Part shown: positions 14,979-21,546 of the stretch, one piece after another
Layout: the number at the start of each line of letters is the position of its first letter
Position numbering within the stretch: the first letter of the stretch is position 1
Source: JANRKG01 sp033763635
GTDB taxonomy: Bacteria; Cyanobacteriota; Cyanobacteriia; GCF-001939115
Direction: 5' to 3'
DNA: 21,546 nucleotides
NCBI GenBank assembly: GCA_033763635.1
Contig: JANRKG010000171.1
Location: 1 to 21,546 of the forward strand
Notes under the pieces: generated by a model
What the model saw: only the letters and a program-made list of their open reading frames with translations
Databases searched by the model: none
Told to the model about the DNA's origin: nothing
Position numbers and translations under genes: made by a program

Positions 14979-17231
14979 TTGAAACGAGCAGTTCCACACA
15001 AACCTGATTTAGTCTCCCTCGAAACCATGAGCGAAGACATTACAACGAGTCAGTTGAAGCAACCCTCTCCCGATGTAAACCGTAGAGCATGTACCTCGGC
15101 GGCGATGATTGGTCTAGCAATCTCCGTAGGGGCATCTAGTTTGTTAATGCCACAACAGGGCGATGGGGCGATGGCTACCGAAGCTTTGCCAACAGAGTCC
15201 ACAGCTACGACTATCCCCAATCAACCCGATGTAGCAGTCCTCTCTTCTACTCCTGAGGTCGAGCCTTCAACCACTTTCTCTCTCTCTGAATCTTCAGCAT
15301 CTGAACATATTGTTCGTGAGGGACAGACCCTTTGGGATGTAGCGCGGCTCTATCAAGTAGATGCCTCAGCACTCGCTGCCTCTAATGGCATTCGACCGGA
15401 TGCTGTACTTCGGGTTGGTCAGGTGCTTCGCATTCCCTCGACGAACACTACAACTGTGCCAGTTGAAAAAGTTGGCAGCACCTTTCCACAGATTGAGCCA
15501 GCAACTCGTCAGACAGAAGATTTTGTTGCTTCTCGTTCGCAAGTAGTAGGTTCTGAGACTCAGGCGAGTGGGACGAAAGACTTATTGAAGGAGAAGCAAG
15601 AAACATCTCTCGCCCTTTTGAAGCAGAAACGGGAAGCTCTTAATTCCAGCTTGATGGAACTCTCTTCTCGGCCTAGTTATGCTTCTGAAATCCCTTCTAA
15701 CTTGCCTCAACCTAGTCAGAGTGTCCAACCTTCCTATCCTTCTTTGCAATCCCTGGTTCAACCTGATGCTGTGAAGATTCAGGTTTCGGAGCCAGAAAGA
15801 GCGACTAATCTGGAAAAGTCCCCCACTGGAGGAGATGTAGAAGCTGGATTCCCAGGTAGATCGGTGGTTCAGACCGAACAGCCCAAAGTAGCAGTTCTGC
15901 TGAAACCGGAAGCAGTGTTCTCACCAAAACCTTCAGAGACAAGCATCACGACAGTATATCGGGTGAATCCTGGTGACACGTTAGATGCAATTGCACGCAA
16001 GCACAATGTTTCACGCACCGAATTAGCAAAGGCAAACAGGCTTCAAGATCCAAATTTCATTCGCGTGAATCAGCGCCTTCAGATTCCAGTTGGAAGCAGT
16101 GAAGCGGTTCCTACTGGAATCCTGCAATTACCCAGACCGACGGTGGCAATTTCCAGCACACAAGCAGTTGGTTTGCCCCTAACGCCTGTCACTCGCTCCG
16201 TGAATGTTCCCGCTCCGGACACTGAGTTGCCGATCGTTGCAATTCCAACTGCGATTTCTGCTGATTCTGAATCTGTTGCGTCTCCTTCTGTGTCTTTGAA
16301 CTTGAAGGCTATAGAAGAAGTGGTAAGCATCAGAAACAGTCAGTCATTGGCTCTTCAGCCCTCTACGACCGTCGCTGTCGCTCCAAGTGGACTACCCTCT
16401 CTGTCAGTCGATGATGTAACTCCCTCCCGCCTTGATGGTGGTGCTACGCTAACAAAGACTTCCTATGTTGAAGGATTGAAGGCAGAAGTACTCCTGATGA
16501 GAGAGAAAATTCGAGCGGAGAGAGCAGACAGGAATGTCGCATCTTCTGCGCCGTTACAGACTAGTTTGGCAACTACTCGACCGATTAACCCGGAATTTAG
16601 TGCCACCAGAAATGAATCCTCTTCGAAGGTTGAGGTTCGCTTGGCTGAACCAAGGAGAGAAGCAGACAATTCCAGAGGTGCCACTGCTATCAAGAAGCGT
16701 CAATCTCCCAACTCTGAGCAATTGATGGCAACAGCTCCCATGGGATCGGATGCCTACGATCCCCTCATTCAACCTCTGGTTGGACAAGTCGTTTCTCCCG
16801 AACTACCACCTTTGGCAGCCGCCAGTCGTTATTTGCCTGAGCATGCTGCTGAATTCAAGGGCTTTATTTGGCCTGCCAAGGGAGTCCTTACCTCTGGGTA
16901 TGGCTGGCGTTGGGGGCGCATGCACCGGGGGATTGACATTGCAGGGCCGATCGGCACCCCAATTTATGCAGCGGCTCCTGGTGTTGTTGTCTACTCTGGA
17001 TGGAATTCGGGCGGCTATGGCAACATGGTTGAGATCAAGCATCCGGATGGTAGTATGACTCGCTATGCTCATAACCATCGGAATATTGTTCGGGAAGGTC
17101 AGCAAGTGGAACAAGGTCAGCAAATTGCTGAGATGGGCAGTACTGGATACAGCACAGGCCCCCACTCCCACTTTGAAATTCACGTCCCTGGTCGGGGTGC
17201 GGTTAATCCGATCGCTCTTCTTTCCCGCTAA
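14979..17231 (+). CDS. LysM-LysM-M23 family peptidoglycan endopeptidase, membrane-anchored (750 aa)
   Basis: This is an envelope protein predicted to cut peptide cross-links in peptidoglycan or to activate amidases. After a basic N-terminus (MKRAVPHK) comes a hydrophobic segment at about 38-57 (SAAMIGLAISVGASSLL), giving a periplasmic body. LysM 1 is at about 110-153 (HIVREGQTLWDVARLYQVD onward) and LysM 2 at about 325-370 (TVYRVNPGDTLDAIARKHNV onward), with low-complexity Ser/Pro/Thr-rich linkers around and after them. The M23 domain (628-750) keeps zinc ligands H649 and D653 (MHRGID), H731 (PHSHFE) and the catalytic histidines H698 and H729. The enzyme should therefore be active rather than an EnvC-like activator. 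TTG 14979 is chosen for its AGGAGG site and because the MKRA start resembles cyanobacterial relatives. Two hairpins follow the stop. Confidence 0.9.
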   Translation: MKRAVPHKPDLVSLETMSEDITTSQLKQPSPDVNRRACTSAAMIGLAISVGASSLLMPQQGDGAMATEALPTESTATTIPNQPDVAVLSSTPEVEPSTTFSLSESSASEHIVREGQTLWDVARLYQVDASALAASNGIRPDAVLRVGQVLRIPSTNTTTVPVEKVGSTFPQIEPATRQTEDFVASRSQVVGSETQASGTKDLLKEKQETSLALLKQKREALNSSLMELSSRPSYASEIPSNLPQPSQSVQPSYPSLQSLVQPDAVKIQVSEPERATNLEKSPTGGDVEAGFPGRSVVQTEQPKVAVLLKPEAVFSPKPSETSITTVYRVNPGDTLDAIARKHNVSRTELAKANRLQDPNFIRVNQRLQIPVGSSEAVPTGILQLPRPTVAISSTQAVGLPLTPVTRSVNVPAPDTELPIVAIPTAISADSESVASPSVSLNLKAIEEVVSIRNSQSLALQPSTTVAVAPSGLPSLSVDDVTPSRLDGGATLTKTSYVEGLKAEVLLMREKIRAERADRNVASSAPLQTSLATTRPINPEFSATRNESSSKVEVRLAEPRREADNSRGATAIKKRQSPNSEQLMATAPMGSDAYDPLIQPLVGQVVSPELPPLAAASRYLPEHAAEFKGFIWPAKGVLTSGYGWRWGRMHRGIDIAGPIGTPIYAAAPGVVVYSGWNSGGYGNMVEIKHPDGSMTRYAHNHRNIVREGQQVEQGQQIAEMGSTGYSTGPHSHFEIHVPGRGAVNPIALLSR

Positions 17232-17239
17232 GGAGTGTT

Positions 17240-17272
17240 TTCTGAGCAATGGGAAAGTTCCATTGCTCAGAA
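17240..17272 (+). terminator. Terminator-like hairpin after the LysM/M23 gene
   Basis: TTCTGAGCAATGG (17240-17252) and CCATTGCTCAGAA (17260-17272) form a perfect 13-bp stem with a 7-base loop, starting nine bases after the stop codon. The following sequence (TGCCTTCATTCTTTATTTT) is T-rich but not an unbroken run. Confidence 0.75.
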
Positions 17273-17310
17273 TGCCTTCATTCTTTATTTTGTGTTAAAC
17301 TAGGTTGTCG

Positions 17311-17339
17311 ATAAATAAAAGCTCAGAGCTTTTATTTAT
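17311..17339. terminator. Second hairpin, abutting the tRNA 5' end
   Basis: ATAAATAAAAGCTC (17311-17324) and GAGCTTTTATTTAT (17326-17339) are exact reverse complements around one base. A real hairpin would have a 12-bp stem with a small loop. The A-run on one side and the T-rich other side would suit a bidirectional terminator. It ends only seven bases before the mature tRNA, so it could instead be a processing structure in a joint transcript. Confidence 0.55.
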
Positions 17340-17346
17340 TACATCT

Positions 17347-17419
17347 GGCTCAGTAGCTCAGTGGTTAGAGCAGGGGACTCATAAGCCCAAGGTCGCAGGT
17401 TCAAATCCCGCCTGAGCCA
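17347..17419 (+). tRNA. trnM-CAU: tRNA-Met (anticodon CAT)
   Basis: A complete 73-nt cloverleaf is visible. The acceptor stem is GGCTCAG/CTGAGCC with discriminator A and no encoded CCA. The D stem is GCTC/GAGC, the anticodon loop CTCATAA (CAT) and the T loop TTCAAAT. The G1-C72 pair argues against an initiator tRNA. A lysidine-type tRNA-Ile with CAT cannot be fully excluded but is less likely. Three stem positions do not pair canonically: 27-43 (G-A) and 31-39 (A-G) in the anticodon stem, and 51-63 (A-C) in the T stem. No promoter is evident between it and the hairpin just upstream. Confidence 0.88.
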
Positions 17420-17430
17420 TTACTAAAAAA

Positions 17431-18885
17431 CTAAACGCCTGCTAATTGTTTTACCTCCTGAACCGCCCGTCGGCGTATCTCTAAGATTTGGCTAATTTCA
17501 CGGGCAAAGCTGGGTTGGCGATCGATCATCTGACTCACAGATACCGCTGAGATCATCATCACTTCCAGATCATCGATCGCTGTAATTGTTACAGGACTCT
17601 CTTCCCCAGAGAAGAGGGTCATTTCCCCAAAAAACTCTCCTGCTTTCAGGGTCAACACTTCCCGATCCTGTCCCGTCCTATCCTGGGTCGTCATCATGGC
17701 TTGCCCAGAAATAATGACATACAGTGCATTGTTAGCCATCTCCTGGCGAATCACAGTTTCCCCGGTTCCAAAATGTTGCAGGGTGACTTCTTCTGAGAGG
17801 GAGGTTAGATTGTTGGGTTTTTCGAGGGGCACAAAAGCAGGCATGGACTGGAGCCGTTCGGCAAACTTCTTTGACGTACCTTCTGCCCTGGAAGTCGGGC
17901 CATGAAAGTGATACAGGGTGCGAATGGGAAAAGGAATGTTGAGTTGATTGCGTTGAGATGCATACCAAACACGACTCATAAATCGATCGCGAATTTCCTC
18001 TAAACTGCCATAGTCTTCAATAAAAAACTTCACTTCATAGGTAATGGCAAAGTCATCATAGGAAATCGTAAAAATTTGCGGTTCAGGCTCGGTGAGAATT
18101 CCTTCCGTTTCTAGCGCAGTGGTGCGGAGAACTTGTTTAGCCAGATTGGGCGGGTCATTGTAGGAAAAGCCAATGCGTACCCGTTCCGCATGGATGCGGA
18201 GGGGGCGGCTAAAGTTGCGAATGATTTCACTACTAATGAGTTTGTGGGGAATGACGACCATTTCCCATTCAAAAGTTTGTAACCGCACCGATCGCCAGTT
18301 GATATCAATCACCTGACCCACCAGATCACCCACCCGCAGCCAATCTCCTACGACAAAGGGACTTTCAAATAACAGGGCAATTCCCGACATCACACTGCCC
18401 AACGTATCTTGCAAAGCCAGACCAATGACAATGGAACTCACCCCCAATGCGGTCACTAACCCTGCTAAGTCCGCATTCCAAACGGTAGCAAGGACGATCG
18501 CCCCTCCCAGTAAAACGACAAACAATCGCACCAGATCAATCAAGAGCTTGGGAACCCGGCCCCGCCACGTATCCACCTCCGCTTGCTCAAACAGGATGTC
18601 ATTCAGCAGGGAGAGCGCTGAATGGATGACACACAACCAGAATAGGGTTTGAATGGCCTTAACCAGTTCGTTGTCAGGGGGCAGGGTGAGCATTCGTTGC
18701 ACCACCACCATCAACACAAACACGGGCAATACTAGATTGCGAACAATCCGCAGGGTCGCTGCCAGAGGATTCTGACGACGCTTCAGGCGATAGATGAGTT
18801 CTCCCAGGACGATCACCAACAATGGAAAGCCAATGATCAGACCGATTGCCCAAATCAACAATTCACTAAACGGAGTCTGGAACAT
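17431..18885 (-). CDS. MscS-family channel with C-terminal cyclic-nucleotide-binding domain (484 aa)
   Basis: About five membrane segments (near 8-30, 48-66, 76-97, 115-135 and the pore helix 140-175) lead into the MscS core. The pore segment is LGVSSIVIGLALQDTLGSVM (147-166), followed by SPFVVGDWLRVGD and the beta domain with VVIPHKLISSEIIRNFSR (210-227). A cNMP-binding domain occupies about 345-460. This layout is that of bacterial cyclic-nucleotide-gated MscS-like (bCNG) channels, in which cAMP binding may gate ion flow across the cytoplasmic membrane. In the phosphate-binding cassette (418-436) Gly420 and Glu421 are kept. The Arg that normally holds the phosphate aligns with Ser430, next to Pro431, so ligand binding may be altered or lost. 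ATG 18885 lies two bases after the cyclase stop, with GAGGTG upstream, so the two genes are almost certainly cotranscribed and translationally coupled. Confidence 0.88.
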   Translation of the reverse strand: MFQTPFSELLIWAIGLIIGFPLLVIVLGELIYRLKRRQNPLAATLRIVRNLVLPVFVLMVVVQRMLTLPPDNELVKAIQTLFWLCVIHSALSLLNDILFEQAEVDTWRGRVPKLLIDLVRLFVVLLGGAIVLATVWNADLAGLVTALGVSSIVIGLALQDTLGSVMSGIALLFESPFVVGDWLRVGDLVGQVIDINWRSVRLQTFEWEMVVIPHKLISSEIIRNFSRPLRIHAERVRIGFSYNDPPNLAKQVLRTTALETEGILTEPEPQIFTISYDDFAITYEVKFFIEDYGSLEEIRDRFMSRVWYASQRNQLNIPFPIRTLYHFHGPTSRAEGTSKKFAERLQSMPAFVPLEKPNNLTSLSEEVTLQHFGTGETVIRQEMANNALYVIISGQAMMTTQDRTGQDREVLTLKAGEFFGEMTLFSGEESPVTITAIDDLEVMMISAVSVSQMIDRQPSFAREISQILEIRRRAVQEVKQLAGV

Positions 18886-18887
18886 GG

Positions 18888-21020
18888 TTACACCTCTGCC
18901 TTTAAGGAAGACGCTGTTGGTTTAAGCCGCCATGCTTTTAACAGGTCTTTGTCATTCTCAACGGTCGTTTCCAGTGGGTCGAAATCGTATAAATCCTCCA
19001 GGCGGTTGTATATGCCTTCCGAAATCAAAAGACTCCCCGGAGGACAGGCAGATTTTAGGGCACTTGCAATATTGATAGTGTCGCCCCAGACATCGTAGAT
19101 AAACTTGTTGGTGCCCACGATGCCCGCCACAATATCCCCTGAATTGATGCCAATACTGATGTTCAGTGGATAGCCTCGTTCGTGGTTAAAACGGCGCACG
19201 ATCGCCAACATTTCTAACCCAAAATCCACCGATCGTTTGTCGTGATCCAGGTAAGGAACCGAGAGGCCGCACACCGCCATGTAACTATCTCCGATGGTTT
19301 TGATCTTTTCCATTCCATAGCGATCGGCAGCCTCATCAAAAGCAGTCACTAACTCATTGAGAATGGACACTAATTCATAGGCCGTGAGGGAATCCGAGAG
19401 TTTGGAAAAGCCTGTTAAATCGGAAAAGAGAACTGACACATTGGAAACGCTTTCTGCAATATTTTTCTCGCCTCGCTTCAAGCGTTTGGCAATTGCTGCG
19501 GGAAAAATACTCAGCAAAAGCTGCTCATTTTCCAGATTCTTCTGCTCCACTAAATTCGTTTGTGCCCGGAGGCTATGTACCATTGCATTGAACGATCGCG
19601 CCAATTCTCCAAACTCATCTTCTGCGTCCAGCATTGCCATTGCATCCAGTTGTCCTGCTTCGACTTTTCGAGCATTGGCAATCAGTAAGTTAATGGGTCG
19701 CACAAAGAAGTAAGCGAGGCCCATTGCCAGAAGCGTCACCAACAACATCAAAAGTGTTGCTGAAATCAGAATCTGCTGTTTGAAGGAATAAATCGGCTCA
19801 TAGGCTTCCGCCAGATCAATTTCCGACAAAATTACCCAATCCAATCCTTCAATCTTGAGAGGCGCGTAGGAACTTAAAACGGGAATATCACGATAATCGC
19901 GAATAATGCGCGTTCCCTGCTTTCCGGCTAATGCCTGTTGGACTGCAACCGTATCCACTTTTTGTTCCAGAATGGAAGTTTTATATTGACGAATTCGGTT
20001 GATGGTACTTGAATTGACTCCCAAAGATTGCAACAGTTGCAGATACTCATTGGGTGTTTCTACTAAAAAGCGAGAGACCGATCGCATCAAATAGTCAGAT
20101 CCGACGAGATAGGTTTCTCCACTTTTCCCTAACCCATCGGCTTCCCATTTCTGATTTCCTGTCATGACATTATTGATTTCATCGACGGGCAATTGCACCG
20201 CCAGCACTCCCAAAAACTTCGATTCCTCAAAAATTGGAGCTGCAATAAATGCAGCGGGTGCGCCATAGGAGGGGGTGTAAGCTGCAAAGTCAATGATGCG
20301 GGCGTAGCCTTTTTCCTTCGATCGTCGTACCGTTGCCAGGAGTTGCGCCAGGTTACTTTCGTTATAGGGTCCGGTGGTCAAATTGCTGGCGAAATCCGTC
20401 TCTTTGTAAACGGTGTAGACGATCGTGCCCTCCGGGTCGATGAGGAACATATCGTAATAGCCAAACTTTTTAATAATGTTGCGAAAAATCGGATGGTAGC
20501 GGGCATGCAGAGCGCTGTAAGTGCTTCTATCTGTGGCTTGACTGAGTACATCTTTTTTACCAACTGGATTGGGATTTGCTGCAATGTAGTGGTACTGGAG
20601 ATAGTTTGCAGAAGTTGTTTCTAACAAAAAAGACCCTAAGACAAGTGATCCTTCCTCTGTTTTTCCTAATCGGGGAATAAACTCATTTTGATAATAAGTC
20701 GTGATTTTGCGTTGAAATTCTGGGGGGACGGATGCGGTTTCCAGTTGTCGATAGGCTGCTGTAAATTCCTGAATGGCAGTGACGATCGACGGCATTTCAC
20801 TCAGGGTTTGGACATGGTTTCGCAGAGTTCGAATATAAAAATCAATCTGATAGGCTTTCGAGGCCCGCACGCTAGTCAGTTGATTGAACGCACGATTCGT
20901 GAGGTTGTAGCGTCCACTCTGGTAGCCCAGATAGGCCGTGACGAGAATAGAACAACTGCTAACGGTTAGCAGCATGATAATAATTTTAGATTTAATACTG
21001 AGTCGGTTAAGCCATTGCAT
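18888..21020 (-). CDS. Membrane class III adenylate cyclase with dCache sensor and HAMP (710 aa)
   Basis: TM1 (about 11-32) and TM2 (about 415-438) enclose a roughly 380-residue extracytoplasmic sensor resembling dCache. It includes YDMFLIDPEGTIVYTV (189-204) and a second lobe near GETYLVGSDYLMRS (301-314). HAMP (about 439-492) and a short coiled linker precede the cyclase domain (about 520-700). Metal Asp534 and Asp578, ATP-selecting Lys574, adenine-contacting Asp643 and Asn650 are present, which predicts cAMP synthesis rather than cGMP. The usual transition-state Arg four residues after Asn650 is Ala654 (NIASALK instead of N-x-A-S-R), so activity may be low or need an Arg from elsewhere. 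Asp643 is the canonical form, unlike Thr in the CyaC of this window. It is the first gene of a two-gene unit with the downstream cNMP-domain channel. The ligand of the sensor is unknown. Confidence 0.9.
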   Translation of the reverse strand: MQWLNRLSIKSKIIIMLLTVSSCSILVTAYLGYQSGRYNLTNRAFNQLTSVRASKAYQIDFYIRTLRNHVQTLSEMPSIVTAIQEFTAAYRQLETASVPPEFQRKITTYYQNEFIPRLGKTEEGSLVLGSFLLETTSANYLQYHYIAANPNPVGKKDVLSQATDRSTYSALHARYHPIFRNIIKKFGYYDMFLIDPEGTIVYTVYKETDFASNLTTGPYNESNLAQLLATVRRSKEKGYARIIDFAAYTPSYGAPAAFIAAPIFEESKFLGVLAVQLPVDEINNVMTGNQKWEADGLGKSGETYLVGSDYLMRSVSRFLVETPNEYLQLLQSLGVNSSTINRIRQYKTSILEQKVDTVAVQQALAGKQGTRIIRDYRDIPVLSSYAPLKIEGLDWVILSEIDLAEAYEPIYSFKQQILISATLLMLLVTLLAMGLAYFFVRPINLLIANARKVEAGQLDAMAMLDAEDEFGELARSFNAMVHSLRAQTNLVEQKNLENEQLLLSIFPAAIAKRLKRGEKNIAESVSNVSVLFSDLTGFSKLSDSLTAYELVSILNELVTAFDEAADRYGMEKIKTIGDSYMAVCGLSVPYLDHDKRSVDFGLEMLAIVRRFNHERGYPLNISIGINSGDIVAGIVGTNKFIYDVWGDTINIASALKSACPPGSLLISEGIYNRLEDLYDFDPLETTVENDKDLLKAWRLKPTASSLKAEV

Positions 21021-21546
21021 TGCCCTGCATCCCGCTAATTTCTGATGGAAAAGTGGAAATCAGCAATCGGTATTTTAGGGTACAAATTTGCCTGAAATTG
21101 TATTGAGGCTCACGGATGTAATTGTTCTATTTGCTACCTCTGATGAGAAGCGAGTTTTGGCTTCGCTCAACCGACAGATTCAGAAGTTTATTCTCAGTCA
21201 AGATGGGGGAGATGGTGAAGCGATCGTCGCCTCTATTCTTGCTCAAATTTGAAATGTAAGCCCTGAAATTGAGAGGGTTGAAGCGATCGTTTGTTTGATG
21301 AATTCGATCGGGTTGAGGGAAAGATAATATAACGGGTCTTGAGAGGAACAAATTAAAGAAACGCTGAAGAATACGGAGTATATCCTGTGTCGGGAGTATT
21401 TTAGGAAAAGTTTATATTTACTCCAAATTAGGATCATAGGCGGAAAGTTTCAGTCTAATTACTGTTGGGCTGCTGAGTTTGTTGGTTGTGGCGTACTTTA
21501 AGATGGTCTGGTGAATTTAGAGCCTAGGTAAGGCAAGATCACTGAG
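21021..21546. other. Region upstream of the cyclase/channel unit, to the window edge
   Basis: Apart from the doubtful small ORF, I see no gene in these 526 bases. The first 100 or so should hold the promoter of the cyclase gene on the minus strand, but no clear -35/-10 is visible. GGAGTAT occurs twice (21375-21410 area) without evident meaning. Confidence 0.5.
21088..21252 (+). CDS. Possible small or remnant ORF (54 aa)
   Basis: A plus-strand frame from TTG 21088 to TGA 21250-21252 encodes a peptide beginning LPEIVLRLTDVIVLFATSDE, with an amphipathic helical middle (RVLASLNRQIQKFILSQ) and a GCGATCG site inside. The composition looks protein-like, with branched-chain residues and no odd runs. 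There is no ATG and no ribosome site, and a stop lies four codons upstream. A second stretch with coding flavour (PEIERVEAIVCLMNSIGLRE, about 21262-21321) follows. This may be a decayed gene. I do not recognise a family. Confidence 0.25.
   Translation: MPEIVLRLTDVIVLFATSDEKRVLASLNRQIQKFILSQDGGDGEAIVASILAQI

Noticed and set aside
17347..17419. Initiator tRNA or lysidine-type tRNA-Ile
   Set aside because: Position 1-72 is a G-C pair, unlike initiators, and the overall acceptor and D-arm sequence fits elongator Met better than Ile(CAT). The latter cannot be fully excluded.

Overview
The window comes from a cyanobacterial chromosome. The HIP1-type octamer GCGATCGC and its core CGATCG recur throughout. 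Several products belong to families largely restricted to cyanobacteria and plastids: a CGLD27/DUF1230 protein, the cyanobacterial type of GshA, an FtsH3-like protease and a CyaC-type adenylate cyclase. Base composition and codon use look even across the window. I see no insertion sequence, prophage or CRISPR array.

Layout: the last 53 codons of an unrecognised gene (1-161, +) are followed by a lone WcaI-type glycosyltransferase (465-1742, +). A 410-bp gap with two short tandem repeats precedes a same-strand housekeeping cluster: rsfS, a CGLD27-family gene and ilvA (2153-4723, +). On the minus strand lie cyaC (1201 aa, a hybrid sensor kinase fused to an adenylate cyclase) and ftsH3 (612 aa), separated by 592 bp that hold a strong ftsH3 terminator. 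Divergent from ftsH3 are a stand-alone tyrosine recombinase with an 11-bp inverted repeat in its leader, gshA and trmL (11061-14072, +). A 906-bp non-coding stretch leads to a LysM/LysM/M23 cell-wall hydrolase (14979-17231, +; TTG start chosen from its ribosome binding site). Two hairpins and a tRNA-Met(CAT) follow. The window closes with a minus-strand gene pair: a dCache-HAMP adenylate cyclase (21020-18888), then 2 nt later an MscS-like channel with a C-terminal cyclic-nucleotide-binding domain (18885-17431).

The unifying theme is cyclic-nucleotide signalling. CyaC keeps every catalytic residue I can check and has the Thr associated with bicarbonate-stimulated cyclases. The second cyclase is wired by operon structure to a putative cyclic-nucleotide-gated channel. 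In that pair, the cyclase lacks the usual transition-state Arg (Ala instead) and the channel's phosphate-binding cassette lacks its usual Arg (Ser instead). Either the pair uses an unusual chemistry or ligand, or it has drifted away from cAMP together. This is the observation most worth following up.

All calls rest on reading the sequence and on remembered family features. No database search was run.
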